DNA from: Blautia sp. Marseille-P3201T
GTDB taxonomy: Bacteria > Bacillota > Clostridia > Lachnospirales > Lachnospiraceae
Assembly (NCBI RefSeq): GCF_900120295.1
Contig: NZ_LT635470.1
Coordinates: 868,001 to 932,000 of the forward strand
Direction: 5' to 3'
DNA: 64,000 nt
Of this stretch, positions 1 through 9,787 are shown in pieces (positions within the stretch are counted from its first letter, which is position 1; each line of letters begins with the position of its first letter). Below the pieces are notes generated by a model. The model worked only from the letters and a program-made list of their open reading frames with translations. It searched no databases and had not been told where the DNA came from. The position numbers and the translations under genes were made by a program.

Positions 1-1159
1 TTTCCTGTGCCTTTTCAAAATCAATTTCATGGTTTACGGTAACCATAACACCTTCTAAGAAAAGTTTTTTCACAATCACAGACGGCTGCATTTTCATTTT
101 TTCAGCCAGTTCACGAATTGTCATTTTTTCCGGAAGTGTAATTTCCTTTACTTCTTCTTTCTTTTCTTCCTTAGGATGAGATACCGGTTTCTGAAGCTGC
201 ATCGCTTTCGGGATTTTCTGTGTCTGACGGCATCCACCCTGATTTGGACGTTTTCCCTGATTTTGATATTCATCTCTGCGGTTATCTTTTTTCTTGTTTT
301 CTCTGTTTGCTTTACGACTGTCTTTTTCTACAAACTCCAGTTTTGGAGCATCAAATTTAGAGGATTGTTCACGTCTGTTGTCATTTCCTCTTCCATCATT
401 TCTGCCGCCAAAACGTCCATTTCCACGTTCTCCCTGATTATTTCCGAAACGATTTCCTGAACGTTCTCCATTTCCGTTATTATTGTTGAAACGATTTCCC
501 TGACGATTTTCTCCGTTTCCATTAAAACGATTATTTGAACGGCCTTCCTGATTATTATTGCCATTATAGCGATTATTATTTGGGCGATTTTCTCCGTTAT
601 TACGGTTATTTGGACGGCTTTCCCCATTTCCATTAAAACGATTATTTGGACGGTTCTGGCGGTTTTCTCCGTTTCCCCCTCTGTTGTTTGGACGGTTCTC
701 CCCATTATTTTTGTTAAATCGATTGTTTGAACGGTTTTCCCCTCCGTTGCTATTACGATTTCCCTGACGGCCTTCTCCGTTTTCTTTATAACGATTATTA
801 TTTGGACGGTTGTTATTTCTATTTTCCTGTTTCAAATCCTGTGTACCTCTGTTTTCTTCGCTTCTATGCTCCTGTGGTTTTTGTTTCTTCTCAGATGTAT
901 GACTGGCATTCTGAGGGCGGAATACCTGAATAATCTTTTTCTTAGGTTTTTCACCATTCTCCTGTTTTACAGAAGAATTTCCTTCTTGAGCATTCTTATT
1001 TCCTTTTTTATAATTATCTCTTACCATATTGGCATGTGTTTCGTCTACATTGCTCATGTGACTGGTTAACTCTATATTTTTGGATTTTAAAAAATCTAAA
1101 ACCTCTTTATTTGTTTTGTTTACTTCCTTTGCCAGTTCGTAAACTCTTATTGTTGACAT
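1..1159 (-). CDS. infB: Translation initiation factor IF-2, N-terminal part (cut by window edge)
   Basis: IF-2 is the GTPase that places initiator tRNA on the ribosome. Only the first 386 codons are inside the window; the GTPase domain lies beyond the left edge. Residues 1-50 are a typical IF2_N helical domain (STIRVYELAKEVNK). A long low-complexity stretch follows, very rich in Asn, Arg, Gly and Glu with repeated NGENRPNNR-like units (about residues 85-330). A second conserved N-domain then begins near residue 346 (MTIRELAEKM). The ATG at 1159 has GGAGGG 7 nt upstream. It is the last visible gene of the rimP-nusA-ylxR-ylxQ-infB operon. The disordered linker is the unusual part. Confidence 0.93.
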   Translation of the reverse strand, partial: MSTIRVYELAKEVNKTNKEVLDFLKSKNIELTSHMSNVDETHANMVRDNYKKGNKNAQEGNSSVKQENGEKPKKKIIQVFRPQNASHTSEKKQKPQEHRSEENRGTQDLKQENRNNNRPNNNRYKENGEGRQGNRNSNGGENRSNNRFNKNNGENRPNNRGGNGENRQNRPNNRFNGNGESRPNNRNNGENRPNNNRYNGNNNQEGRSNNRFNGNGENRQGNRFNNNNGNGERSGNRFGNNQGERGNGRFGGRNDGRGNDNRREQSSKFDAPKLEFVEKDSRKANRENKKKDNRRDEYQNQGKRPNQGGCRQTQKIPKAMQLQKPVSHPKEEKKEEVKEITLPEKMTIRELAEKMKMQPSVIVKKLFLEGVMVTVNHEIDFEKAQE

Positions 1160-1179
1160 ATATTGCCCTCCTTCTCATG

Positions 1180-1497
1180 TTAATGACCCATTTTTTCCAA
1201 TTTTTTAATCATTGCCAAAGCAAAATTTTCATCCGTCACTCCAAGAGATGCTCGATAATCTTTTCCGATGGCGTTCCCTAACTCCTCCTTTGTTCCTACA
1301 TTATATAAAGGCACTTCATAATATGTGCACATATCGTTAAACTTCTTCTTTGTATTTTCTGATGCATCCTGTGCTGTAAGGACTAAAAAAATCTGACCTG
1401 ATTTTACGCCTTTTTCTGTAGCGAATTCACCGCTTACAATTTTTCCGGCTTTTGCTGCCAGGCCTAAAAAAGCCAGCTCTTTATTTCTGCTCAACAT
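1180..1497 (-). CDS. ylxQ: L7Ae-family K-turn RNA-binding protein YlxQ
   Basis: A 105-residue L7Ae/L30e-fold protein, in other Firmicutes a K-turn-binding ribosome-associated protein of unsettled role. The N-terminal stretch reading LGLAAKAGKIVSG is the family signature. I chose ATG 1497 because AAGGGAG sits 7-8 nt upstream; an in-frame ATG at 1524 would add nine residues without a ribosome site and run further into ylxR. The start overlaps the end of ylxR by 17 nt, so the two are probably translationally coupled. Position between ylxR and infB matches Bacillus. Confidence 0.9.
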   Translation of the reverse strand: MLSRNKELAFLGLAAKAGKIVSGEFATEKGVKSGQIFLVLTAQDASENTKKKFNDMCTYYEVPLYNVGTKEELGNAIGKDYRASLGVTDENFALAMIKKLEKMGH

Positions 1498-1759
1498 TCT
1501 CAAACTCCCTTTCAAGGTTTTCATAAACCTCTTTTGGTATAGCTATCTTTAAAGAACGTTCCAGTCCCCTGTTTTTTGCGGCCTTTTGTAAACATTCTTT
1601 AGAAAAGCATAAATAAGCGCCTCTTCCATTTTTACGGCCGGTAGTGTCTAAAACAATTTCATTCTCTGCTGTTTTTAATACACGCATCATTTCTTTTTTG
1701 TTCTTCATTTCACCACAGCCCACACATTTCCGCATAGGGACTTTCTTTCCTGTACTCAT
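1481..1759 (-). CDS. ylxR: YlxR (DUF448) RNA-binding / nucleoid-associated protein
   Basis: A 92-residue DUF448 protein with the family marks: RKCVGCGEMK near the N-terminus and GRKNGRGAYLC in the middle, followed by a Cys and a basic helix. Homologues bind RNA or DNA, and in Bacillus YlxR affects metabolic gene expression. It lies between nusA (9 nt gap) and ylxQ (17-nt overlap) in the conserved nusA-infB operon. The ATG at 1759 has AAGGTGAG upstream. The family call is firm; its cellular role is not. Confidence 0.92.
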   Translation of the reverse strand: MSTGKKVPMRKCVGCGEMKNKKEMMRVLKTAENEIVLDTTGRKNGRGAYLCFSKECLQKAAKNRGLERSLKIAIPKEVYENLEREFENVEQK

Positions 1760-1768
1760 ATGCTCACC

Positions 1769-2899
1769 TTACTCTTCTGCTGTTTCTTCTGCACTTACTT
1801 CCTCTATGCTTTCTTCAGCAGCTGTTTCTTCATATTCTTCTTCATAAAAATCCAATTCACCGGCTTCTCTTGCCTGTGTTTCACTCTTAATGTCAATTTT
1901 AAAGCCTGTCAGTCTTGCCGCAAGTCTTGCATTTTGTCCTTCTTTACCAATTGCCAGAGAAAGCTGGAAGTCCGGGACAATAACAGTTGCACTTTTTTCT
2001 TCTGGATCAGCCTGAACAGAAATAACCTTTGCCGGACTTAATGCATTTTCAATTAAAAGAGCCGGATTGTCACTCCAGTTGATAATATCAATTTTTTCTC
2101 CTCTTAATTCTTCTACAACAGAATTTACTCTGGCGCCATTAATACCTACGCATGCACCAACCGGATCAACATCCGGATCGTTGCTCCAAACTGCAATCTT
2201 AGTACGGGAGCCTGCTTCTCTTGCAATACTCTTTACTTCTACAGTTCCATCTTTAATTTCTGTAACTTCTGCTTCAAAAAGACGTTTTACTAATTCTGGA
2301 TGTGTTCTGGAAACCATAATCTTCGGTCCTTTTGGCGCATCTTTTACTTCCAGAATATATACTTTAATTCTTTCTGTAGGTTTAAATACCTCTGTTTTTA
2401 CCTGCTCATTCTCTGTTAAAATCGCGTCTGCTTTTCCCAAATTAATACTATAATTTCTTCCCAGATTACGCTGTACAATACCAGTTACTACATCTTTTTC
2501 TTTTCCATAGTACTGATCAAAAATCACTTTTCTTTCCTCTTCACGGATTTTCTGCAAAATAACATTCTTTGCATTCTGTGTAGCAATACGTCCAAATTCT
2601 TTGGATTTAATTTCTACATTTACAATATCACCTAATCCATACTGAGAATTCATCATCTTCGCATCTGCCAGACTAATTTCTGTAACCGGATCATAAACTT
2701 CCTCTACTACAGTTTTTTCTGCAAGCACACCAAAATCACATGTTTCAGGATTAATATTCACTTTTATATTATCCGCTTTTCCAAAATGGTTCTTACATGC
2801 CTGAATTAAAGATTGCTCAATAGCCTCTAACAAAGTATCTTTACTGATAGATTTCTCTTTCTCCAGAATGTTGAGTGCCTCCAATAATTCTGTGTTCAT
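1769..2899 (-). CDS. nusA: Transcription termination/antitermination factor NusA
   Basis: NusA binds RNA polymerase and nascent RNA and modulates pausing, termination and antitermination. The 376-residue length fits the short Gram-positive form (Bacillus about 371) without the extra C-terminal repeats of E. coli. Order: N-terminal polymerase-binding domain (1-125), S1 domain (about 135-200), then two KH domains (about 230-345) with [12 protein letters not shown] and [13 protein letters not shown] motifs. A Glu-rich acidic tail occupies residues 350-376. ATG 2899 has TAGGAGGAAAG upstream. Second gene of the rimP operon. Confidence 0.97.
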   Translation of the reverse strand: MNTELLEALNILEKEKSISKDTLLEAIEQSLIQACKNHFGKADNIKVNINPETCDFGVLAEKTVVEEVYDPVTEISLADAKMMNSQYGLGDIVNVEIKSKEFGRIATQNAKNVILQKIREEERKVIFDQYYGKEKDVVTGIVQRNLGRNYSINLGKADAILTENEQVKTEVFKPTERIKVYILEVKDAPKGPKIMVSRTHPELVKRLFEAEVTEIKDGTVEVKSIAREAGSRTKIAVWSNDPDVDPVGACVGINGARVNSVVEELRGEKIDIINWSDNPALLIENALSPAKVISVQADPEEKSATVIVPDFQLSLAIGKEGQNARLAARLTGFKIDIKSETQAREAGELDFYEEEYEETAAEESIEEVSAEETAEE

Positions 2900-2919
2900 T
2901 TTTTACTTTCCTCCTAAAA

Positions 2920-3384
2920 TTAAAAATCAAATGCCAAACGAATAAGCGCGATGTCTGATTTCTGAAAAGTCATTTCTTCTCCTTCACAATCAATCGTCAC
3001 ACTACTTTCATCATATTTCTTTAAAACGCCGTAAAATTCCTTCTCTTTATTGATTGCACGATAGGTCCTGATTTCCAGTTCTTTTCCCATGCTTCTTTTG
3101 TAGTCCTTCTCTTTCTTTAAAGGTCTTCCAAGTCCGGGAGAGCTTACTTCCATAATATAAGCTTCCTCAATAAAGTCTTCCTCGTCCAGTTTCTGGGAAA
3201 ATGCTCTGCTGACAACTTCACAATCATCTACGGTAATCCCCTCCGGCTTATCAATATAAGCTCTCAAATAAAAATTACTTCCTTCTTTCACATATTCCAC
3301 ATCTACCAGTTCAAAATGATATTCTGCTACGATAGGCTCCAGCAATGCCTCTGCTTTCTGTTCATAAATTTCTTTTTTGCTCAT
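2920..3384 (-). CDS. rimP: Ribosome maturation factor RimP
   Basis: RimP assists 30S subunit assembly. The 154-residue protein has the expected two-domain layout, with conserved ELVDVEYV, LRAYIDKPEGITVDDCE and the VSSPGLGRPL signature near residue 82. It starts at ATG 3384 with GGGAGAAGGTGAG upstream and is followed 20 nt later by nusA. It is the first gene of the translation operon; a 10-bp hairpin lies in the leader just upstream. Confidence 0.96.
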   Translation of the reverse strand: MSKKEIYEQKAEALLEPIVAEYHFELVDVEYVKEGSNFYLRAYIDKPEGITVDDCEVVSRAFSQKLDEEDFIEEAYIMEVSSPGLGRPLKKEKDYKRSMGKELEIRTYRAINKEKEFYGVLKKYDESSVTIDCEGEEMTFQKSDIALIRLAFDF

Positions 3385-3423
3385 GTTCTCACCTTCTCCC
3401 TATATCCCTTAGATATACAAACG

Positions 3424-3452
3424 ATAAGAGTGGACCACCGGCCCACTCTTAT
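3424..3452 (-). terminator. Hairpin between lipoprotein gene and rimP
   Basis: A perfect 10-bp inverted repeat (ATAAGAGTGG / CCACTCTTAT) with a 9-nt loop. Read on the minus strand it follows the transglutaminase lipoprotein gene and precedes rimP by about 40 nt. The run after the stem is only CGTTTGTATA, so it is a weak terminator at best; it could instead be part of the rimP leader, since a possible promoter (TTGCAA then TATCCT, 17 bp apart) lies upstream of it. Confidence 0.5.
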
Positions 3453-3518
3453 GCTCTGATAACTATTCTAGTTCTTTATTAGGATAACACTATTCCCGTA
3501 AACTTGCAAGTTCTTTTT

Positions 3519-4685
3519 TCAATTCCACAAGATTACCAGCAAATTGTCCTTTCCTCCATAAGAAATTTGCCAGGAAATTTGTTCTCCCGGTGAAAGTGTA
3601 GTAATCTCTTGAATAGCTTCCTGTATCAAATTGCCTTCTACAATATCTTCCACAGCCCGTCTATACTCCTCTTGTTCTTGAAAGCAAAGTTCTGTCTTTT
3701 CATTTTTGTTTTCAATATCTTTTTTCAGGATATCTCGAATATAATCCCTGTCATACTCCTCATAAAAACATCCTTTTTTCCGATAATAATTATAGCTTTC
3801 ATCAGAACAAGGCGGTAACTGTAAATCTTCATTTGCTCTATGTGTAGCGTTCAAAACCCTGTCGCTGCAGCATAAATAGCTATAAGAAATCCAAGCCTCA
3901 CGCTCATCTTTCCCATTATAACCAGGAGAGCCCCATGTAGTATCTACATAATAATAACTGTCCCCAATTTGAACTAAATTCCACGCATGACTGGAATTCG
4001 GTTCTTCCAAAATAGTTCCTGTGACCAACGTACAAAAAATTCCCATTTTATTCAATAGATACTGCGTTGCTTTTGCATATCCCATACAAACTGTTCTTTT
4101 TTCCAAAAACACACTCTGTATTGTTTGATTATAAGAACTGGTTTCATCATATTCTACTTCTCGAATTAAAAGCTCATATACGCTTTTTATTTTCTCGTAT
4201 ATATCTAAAGAACCATCAATCTGAGAAATCCATTCTTCTGCCTGATGTTCTATTTGTAATTTCAACTCGTTTATTTGCTTTTTCTCTATAGAATATACCG
4301 GCATTAATTGAATGGCCATTTTTGTATCTTCAGTCAAATCTTCTATGGTAGTATATTGAAACTCCCCTTCTGTCCAAAAATACTCAGGATGATCAATCAT
4401 AACCATATTAAAAACAGAGGTCAGTCTATCCTCTTCAATTGGCGTTATTCTAATCTCCGACTCTTGTTTTTCTAAACCTTCTGCAATTTGTCTGTAAATC
4501 TGCTGTTCTTCCTTCGACAAACTCTGATATCCATAAAAAAGTGCTTCTTCCGAAGTTTCAATTTTCCTTTCCGGCAATTTCTCTTCTTTCACACTTTCAC
4601 TATCAGGTTTTAGCACACATCCTGATGAAATCAAAAATAAAAAGGTTATCAGAAAAAAGGCTATTGCTTTTCCTTTCCTATTCAA
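3519..4685 (-). CDS. Transglutaminase-like lipoprotein
   Basis: A 388-residue exported protein with a transglutaminase-core (papain-like) domain. The N-terminus has a hydrophobic signal and a lipobox-like SSGC (Cys23), so it is probably anchored to the outer face of the membrane. The catalytic triad can be read: Cys200 in TVCMGYA, His233 in SSHAW and Asp248 in YVDTTWG. It starts at a TTG codon (4685), supported by AGAGGT 7 nt upstream. Substrate is unknown; relatives act on peptides or the cell wall. It is separated by 21 nt from parC upstream. Compare the catalytically dead relative at 56657-57697. Confidence 0.85.
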   Translation of the reverse strand: MNRKGKAIAFFLITFLFLISSGCVLKPDSESVKEEKLPERKIETSEEALFYGYQSLSKEEQQIYRQIAEGLEKQESEIRITPIEEDRLTSVFNMVMIDHPEYFWTEGEFQYTTIEDLTEDTKMAIQLMPVYSIEKKQINELKLQIEHQAEEWISQIDGSLDIYEKIKSVYELLIREVEYDETSSYNQTIQSVFLEKRTVCMGYAKATQYLLNKMGIFCTLVTGTILEEPNSSHAWNLVQIGDSYYYVDTTWGSPGYNGKDEREAWISYSYLCCSDRVLNATHRANEDLQLPPCSDESYNYYRKKGCFYEEYDRDYIRDILKKDIENKNEKTELCFQEQEEYRRAVEDIVEGNLIQEAIQEITTLSPGEQISWQISYGGKDNLLVILWN

Positions 4686-4706
4686 CTATCTACCTCTTTT
4701 CTCGTC

Positions 4707-6953
4707 TTAAACTCGTGTTTTCGTTCCTTTTGTATCTCTCTTTCCAAGTTTCAATTTATTTAATACCATATTCTTTTCTTTATAAGAAATCGTATATTCT
4801 GTACGGTTTTCTAACATATAAGCATGCTCTATGCAATCGCTTTCATTCATTTTTATTCCTCGCACTCCAAGAGCCGTTTTCTTTTTATATGGAATTTCCG
4901 CCTTCAAAAACTTCAGGAAATATCCTTCTTTTGTCTGCAAAACCAAATGTTCCATAGGTTCCGCATTCTGAACCATAACAATACTGTCTTCTTCCATTAG
5001 TTTTGTAGATGCAATCGTTCTTTTTGCCACATCAAATTCTTTTCCTTCTACCAGTTTCACCATGCCCTTTGCCGTAACAAAACACAAGGTCGAACTGATA
5101 ATGTCAGCCATGCTGTTTACAAAAGCAATCTGTTCTACTGCACTGTCATAGTTGCTCACGTTATCTACCGGTATACCTTTGTCTCTGAATTTACCAAAAG
5201 GAAGTTCCTGCACTTTAATAGTATGCATTCGTCCTGCATCTGTAAACAGACAAACTTTACCTGTATTCATACAGCTAAATACATATTTATTCTCGCTGTC
5301 TGCTGTTTCTTTATTTCTTTCATACGTAGATTTATCCACGGTTCTTGCATAGCCGAAGCGGTCCATTAAAAATACCACTTCCATTTCTTCGATTTTCTTT
5401 TCTTCGTAAACAGCTTCTGCAGCATTTTCCACCACGGTGCGCCGCATTCTGCCATATTCTTTTTTTACTTTCTGCAATTCCTTAATAATAACTTTAGCCA
5501 TAGATGAATAGTTATTCAAAATATCTTCGTATGAAGCAATTTTTTTCATAGTTTCTTCGTGCTCTGCCATTAAGGTTTCAATTTCCAATCCAATCAGTTT
5601 GTAAAGACGCATCTCCAAGATTGCTGTCGCCTGACGCTCTGTAAAATGAAACTTTTTCGCCTGACGTTCACTTGTTTTTGTTTTAAAATGAATACCCTCT
5701 GTCTCACCATAAATAAGACATTTTTTTACCTGTTCTTTATTTTTACTTCCTCTTAAAATTTCAATAATCAAGTCAATTACATCACAGGCTTTTATAAGAC
5801 CTTCCTGCACTTCCTGGTTTTCTCGTTCTTTCGCCAACAAACTGGTATATTTTCTTGTGGCAATATCAAACTGAAAGTCCACATGATGCTCAATAATCTG
5901 CTTTAAGCTTAATGTCTCCGGTTTACCATCAGCTACTGCCAGCATGTTTACGCCAAAAGTATCTTCCAGACGTGTTTTTTTATAAAGCATATTTTTTAGA
6001 TTTTCTACATCAGCGCCCTTTTTCAACTCAATAACAATACGAATTCCCTCTTTTGAGGACTGATTTGCAATATCTACAATATCTGTTGTTTTTTTGCTTT
6101 CACTTAAAGCTGCTACATCATTTAAAAACTTGCCAATATTAGCCCCTATCATAGTATACGGAATTTCTGTAATTACCAATAACGATTTTCCATTTTTTCC
6201 TTTTTCAACTTCTACTTTTCCACGAAGTTTAATTTTTCCTGTTCCTGTTTCATAGATGGAAAGTAAATCGTCTTTATTAACAACAATACCACCTGTAGGA
6301 AAATCAGGACCTTTAATATATTCCATCAATTCTCTGACCGTAATATCATTGTTTTTCATATATGCAATCACCGCATCAATAACCTCCCCCAGATTATGAG
6401 GAGGGATGCTGGTTGCCATACCTACGGCAATTCCGTCTGCACCATTTACAAGAAGATTTGGGATTTTCACCGGTAAAACTTCCGGTTCTCTTTCTGTTTC
6501 GTCAAAATTAGGCAGGAAATCTACCACATGTTTATCCATATCACTTAAATAAACTTCCTGTGTAATTTTCTGAAGGCGAGCCTCTGTATATCTCATAGCA
6601 GCCGCCCCATCCCCCTCAATAGAGCCAAAATTCCCATGACCATCAACAAGAGGAAGTCCCTTTTTAAATTCCTGCGCCATTACTACAAGCGCTTCATATA
6701 TAGAACTGTCACCATGGGGATGATATTTACCCATAGTATCTCCTACAATACGGGCACATTTTCGATAAGGTCTATCATATCGAATTCCCAGTTCATACAT
6801 ATCATACAGCGTTCTTCTCTGTACCGGCTTTAATCCGTCACGTACATCAGGAAGCGCTCTGGCAATAATAACGCTCATAGCATAATCAATATATGATTTC
6901 TGCATAATCTCCGAATACTCGGTTCTAATAATATTTTCCTGTAGATTAGCCAT
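4707..6953 (-). CDS. parC: Topoisomerase IV-type subunit A (ParC-like)
   Basis: Type IIA topoisomerase subunit that cleaves and rejoins DNA; with ParE it decatenates chromosomes. Active Tyr122 lies in MRYTEAR. The quinolone-region residues are Ser83 and Glu87, the usual sensitive-type pair. At 748 residues it is shorter than typical GyrA, and I find no GyrA box (QRRGGKG type) in the C-terminal beta-propeller; the matching position reads [10 protein letters not shown]. This and the absence of dnaA/dnaN/recF nearby favour ParC over GyrA. ATG 6953 has AGGAGG 5 nt upstream and follows parE by 10 nt. The ParC/GyrA choice is an inference. Confidence 0.88.
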   Translation of the reverse strand: MANLQENIIRTEYSEIMQKSYIDYAMSVIIARALPDVRDGLKPVQRRTLYDMYELGIRYDRPYRKCARIVGDTMGKYHPHGDSSIYEALVVMAQEFKKGLPLVDGHGNFGSIEGDGAAAMRYTEARLQKITQEVYLSDMDKHVVDFLPNFDETEREPEVLPVKIPNLLVNGADGIAVGMATSIPPHNLGEVIDAVIAYMKNNDITVRELMEYIKGPDFPTGGIVVNKDDLLSIYETGTGKIKLRGKVEVEKGKNGKSLLVITEIPYTMIGANIGKFLNDVAALSESKKTTDIVDIANQSSKEGIRIVIELKKGADVENLKNMLYKKTRLEDTFGVNMLAVADGKPETLSLKQIIEHHVDFQFDIATRKYTSLLAKERENQEVQEGLIKACDVIDLIIEILRGSKNKEQVKKCLIYGETEGIHFKTKTSERQAKKFHFTERQATAILEMRLYKLIGLEIETLMAEHEETMKKIASYEDILNNYSSMAKVIIKELQKVKKEYGRMRRTVVENAAEAVYEEKKIEEMEVVFLMDRFGYARTVDKSTYERNKETADSENKYVFSCMNTGKVCLFTDAGRMHTIKVQELPFGKFRDKGIPVDNVSNYDSAVEQIAFVNSMADIISSTLCFVTAKGMVKLVEGKEFDVAKRTIASTKLMEEDSIVMVQNAEPMEHLVLQTKEGYFLKFLKAEIPYKKKTALGVRGIKMNESDCIEHAYMLENRTEYTISYKEKNMVLNKLKLGKRDTKGTKTRV

Positions 6954-6963
6954 CCTAAACCTC

Positions 6964-8886
6964 CTATATATCTAACTGGGCATCCCTTGCATGCTCATAA
7001 ATAAATGCTTTTCTTGGCGGCACTTCTGTACCCATAAGAATTTCCGTTACTTCTGATGCCATTCTTGCATCTTCGATTTCCACCAGGCGAAGCATTCTGG
7101 TTTCAGGATTTAATGTGGTTTCCCAAAGCTGCTGAGCATCCATTTCTCCTAAACCTTTATATCTTTGTAAAGTAAATGAACCTTTATGGGTTTTTCTGTA
7201 TTTTTCCAATGCCTTATCATCATAAAGATATTCTTCCTTACCTTTCGCAGGCATGGCTTTGTACAAAGGAGGCATTGCAATATATACATGTCCCTCATAA
7301 ATTAATTCGGGCATAAAACGATAAAACAAAGTAAGAAGCAAAGTAGAAATATGCGCCCCATCTACATCTGCATCTGCCATAATAATAATTTTATTATAAC
7401 GAAGTTTTGTAATATCAAAATCATTTCCATAACCTTCTGAAAATCCACAGCCAAATGCGTTAATCATCGTCTTAATTTCTGCATTGGCAAGAACCTTATC
7501 AATCGTAGCTTTCTCCACATTTAAAATCTTTCCCCTGATTGGAAGAATTGCCTGAAAACTTCTGTCTCTGGCACTTTTAGCACTTCCTCCCGCAGAATCC
7601 CCTTCCACAATAAAAATCTCACATAAAGAAGGATCTCTTTTTTCACAATTGGACAGCTTTCCATTGGAGTCAAAGGAATATTTTTGCTTTGTCAGTAGAT
7701 TTGTTTTTGCCTTTTCTTCTGTTTTACGTATTTTTGCTGATTTTTCTGCACAGGCAAGAACACTCTTCAATACATCTAAATTTCTGTCAAAATAAAGTAC
7801 AATTTCCTCACCTGTAACTTTACCTGTTGCCTTTGATGCATCCTGGTTATCCAGCTTTGTCTTTGTCTGCCCTTCAAATCTAGGCGCCGGATGCTTAATT
7901 GATACTACAGCAGTCATACCATTACGTACATCTGCACCGGTAAAATTATTATCTTTTTCTTTTAAAATACCAAGTTCTCTGGCATAAGTATTCATAACTG
8001 ATGTAAATGTAGTTTTAAATCCTGTAAGATGTGTTCCACCTTCTGAATTATAAATATTATTACAAAATCCCAGTACATTTTCTCTAAACTCATTTACATA
8101 CTGAAATGCTACCTCTACAGTAATCCCATCACTTTCCCCTTTAAAATAAACAGGTTCATGAATACACTCACTTTTTTTATTTAAATCTTTAATAAATCCT
8201 ACAATACCATCCGGTTCATGAAAAACAACTTCTTCTGGTTCTGCACCTCTTTTATCCTGGAAGAGAATTGTCAATTCCGGATTTAAATAAGCAGTTTCAT
8301 GCAAACGACTTTTTACTTCTGTAGAAGAAAATCTGGTTTTTTCAAAAATTTCATCATCTGGCAAGAAATTAATACAAGTTCCCGTTGTTCTGGTACGTCC
8401 TAACTTTGGTAAAAGTCCCTCTTCCAAGGGAATAGTTGGAACACCTCTTTCATAATGATCATGATGAACATATCCGCCTGTACTGATTTTTATATCCAAA
8501 AACGCTGATAACGCATTCACTACCGAAGATCCTACACCATGAAGTCCTCCACTTGTTTTATATACAGAATCATCAAACTTTCCACCGGCATGTAAAGTAG
8601 TAAAAACGAGACGTTCCGCTGACATCCCCTTTTCATGCATTCCTACCGGTATCCCTCTTCCATCATCCTCAATCGTAGCAGAGCCATCCTTTTCCAGAGT
8701 AACTCTAATATTATTACAGTATCCTGCTAAATGTTCATCTACTGCATTGTCCACAATTTCATATATAAGATGATTTAATCCCTTTCGTGAAACACTTCCT
8801 ATATACATACCCGGACGCTTTCGAACTGCCTCCAGACCTTCCAGTACCGTAATGCTACTGGCATCATACGTATTTTTCTTTGCCAT
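6964..8886 (-). CDS. parE: Topoisomerase IV-type subunit B (ParE-like)
   Basis: ATPase subunit partnering the ParC-like protein encoded next to it. The GHKL ATPase domain shows EIVDNAVDE, DDGRGIPVG and GGLHGVGSS; the TOPRIM domain shows EGDSAGGSAK and the DADVDGAHI metal site; the C-terminus carries QRYKGLGEM. Length 640 fits GyrB/ParE of Firmicutes. It starts at ATG 8886 and lies 43 nt after the PAP2 gene, so the three may share transcripts. GyrB and ParE are hard to separate by eye; the call follows the ParC assignment. Confidence 0.87.
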   Translation of the reverse strand: MAKKNTYDASSITVLEGLEAVRKRPGMYIGSVSRKGLNHLIYEIVDNAVDEHLAGYCNNIRVTLEKDGSATIEDDGRGIPVGMHEKGMSAERLVFTTLHAGGKFDDSVYKTSGGLHGVGSSVVNALSAFLDIKISTGGYVHHDHYERGVPTIPLEEGLLPKLGRTRTTGTCINFLPDDEIFEKTRFSSTEVKSRLHETAYLNPELTILFQDKRGAEPEEVVFHEPDGIVGFIKDLNKKSECIHEPVYFKGESDGITVEVAFQYVNEFRENVLGFCNNIYNSEGGTHLTGFKTTFTSVMNTYARELGILKEKDNNFTGADVRNGMTAVVSIKHPAPRFEGQTKTKLDNQDASKATGKVTGEEIVLYFDRNLDVLKSVLACAEKSAKIRKTEEKAKTNLLTKQKYSFDSNGKLSNCEKRDPSLCEIFIVEGDSAGGSAKSARDRSFQAILPIRGKILNVEKATIDKVLANAEIKTMINAFGCGFSEGYGNDFDITKLRYNKIIIMADADVDGAHISTLLLTLFYRFMPELIYEGHVYIAMPPLYKAMPAKGKEEYLYDDKALEKYRKTHKGSFTLQRYKGLGEMDAQQLWETTLNPETRMLRLVEIEDARMASEVTEILMGTEVPPRKAFIYEHARDAQLDI

Positions 8887-8929
8887 TTTTACAAACCTCT
8901 CTTAAATAAACTTGCTCTCATCGATTATA

Positions 8930-9475
8930 CTATTTCCCAGCAGAATAAAACCTTCCCAGCTTTGTTTTCTGCATACATTTCATCAAATAAACACCGGCAA
9001 TTCCGCATAAAATTCCTAAAACAGCACCTGCTAAAACATCTGTTGGAAAATGCACATAAAAATACAATCGTGAAATTCCCATAAGTACTGCCAGTACACA
9101 GGCTCCTATACCAAATCTTTTTTCTGTGAATAGTAATGCTCCCGCCGAAGCAAAGGATGCCATAGTATGTCCGGAAGGAAATGAATAATCTTTAGGTACC
9201 CGAACCAAAAGCTCGATATCCTCACGAATCCAACATGGTCTTGGTCTAGCTACTAATGGCTTTAAAATTATATTTGCCAATATAAGATCTAAAATCAATG
9301 CAAAGAGAACTGCTACTCCGCATTTTCGATATTTCTTTGTACACAACAAAACAATTCCTAATACAATCCAAAACCATCCAGCTTCACCCAGCATGGTAAT
9401 AAAAGCCATAATCTTTGTAAGTAACGGATTTTGAATGTTCTGCAGCATATCTAAAAATGTAAATTCCCATTCCAT
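8930..9475 (-). CDS. PAP2-family membrane phosphatase (undecaprenyl-diphosphatase-like)
   Basis: A 181-residue membrane phosphatase with all three PAP2 motifs: KPLVARPRP, the PSGH box in YSFPSGHTM, and SRLYFYVHFPTDV. Five or so hydrophobic segments surround them, placing the active site on the outer side. Relatives (BcrC/YbjG) recycle undecaprenyl pyrophosphate for wall synthesis; phosphatidylglycerophosphate phosphatase is an alternative. ATG 9475 is preceded by AGAGAGGG. Two tandem sigma-A promoters lie upstream at 9519-9595. Confidence 0.86.
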   Translation of the reverse strand: MEWEFTFLDMLQNIQNPLLTKIMAFITMLGEAGWFWIVLGIVLLCTKKYRKCGVAVLFALILDLILANIILKPLVARPRPCWIREDIELLVRVPKDYSFPSGHTMASFASAGALLFTEKRFGIGACVLAVLMGISRLYFYVHFPTDVLAGAVLGILCGIAGVYLMKCMQKTKLGRFYSAGK

Positions 9476-9518
9476 ACATTTTCCCTCTCTTGTTTTATTT
9501 TAACGCAAAGTCTTATGT

Positions 9519-9595
9519 ATCATATCGCATTTTTAAGATATTTTCAAATGCTTTTTCTCTTCCTTTATTTTATCGAACATAAGTTCTGATGTCAA
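9519..9595 (-). promoter_or_regulatory. Two tandem sigma-A promoters for the PAP2 gene
   Basis: On the minus strand there are two complete promoters. The distal one has TTGACA (9590-9595) and TAAAAT (9567-9572) 17 bp apart. The proximal one has TTGAAA (9542-9547) and TATGAT (9519-9524), also 17 bp apart. Both read toward the PAP2 gene. The distal -35 is almost a mirror image of the divergent tRNA-Glu -35 region. Confidence 0.7.
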
Positions 9596-9633
9596 TAGTA
9601 TTTCTTTTTCTTTTATTTTTTCTAAAAATAGTA

Positions 9634-9662
9634 TTGACATTTATTACTTTATACGGTATGAT
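9634..9662 (+). promoter_or_regulatory. Promoter of tRNA-Glu
   Basis: Consensus TTGACA at 9634-9639 and TATGAT at 9657-9662 with a 17-bp spacer, ending 10 nt before the tRNA. Confidence 0.85.
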
Positions 9663-9672
9663 GTGTAAGTAC

Positions 9673-9744
9673 GGTTCGTTGGTCAAGCGGTTAAGACGCC
9701 GCCCTCTCACGGCGGAAACACGGGTTCGATTCCCGTACGAACTG
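9673..9744 (+). tRNA. tRNA-Glu (anticodon CTC)
   Basis: A complete cloverleaf can be folded. The acceptor GGTTCGT pairs with ACGAACT (first pair G-U). The anticodon stem CCGCC/GGCGG encloses loop CTCTCAC with anticodon CTC, reading GAG. The T arm is ACGGG-TTCGATT-CCCGT. Discriminator base is G and CCA is not encoded. It has its own promoter and terminator, so it is a single-gene unit. Confidence 0.95.
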
Positions 9745-9750
9745 CTTTTT

Positions 9751-9781
9751 AAAGGGATACTATACAGTATTCCTTTTTTTG
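9751..9781 (+). terminator. Rho-independent terminator after tRNA-Glu
   Basis: An 11-bp stem (AAAGGGATACT / AGTATTCCTTT) with a 4-nt loop followed by a T run. Confidence 0.88.
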
Positions 9782-9787
9782 TTTCAT

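Noticed and set aside
328-933. Several open frames inside the infB linker region on other frames
   Set aside because: They are by-products of the low-complexity IF-2 coding sequence, have odd composition and no ribosome site.
4707-8886. Calling the topoisomerase pair gyrA/gyrB
   Set aside because: No GyrA box in the C-terminal domain, short length, and no dnaA/dnaN/recF context; topoisomerase IV fits better, though not beyond doubt.
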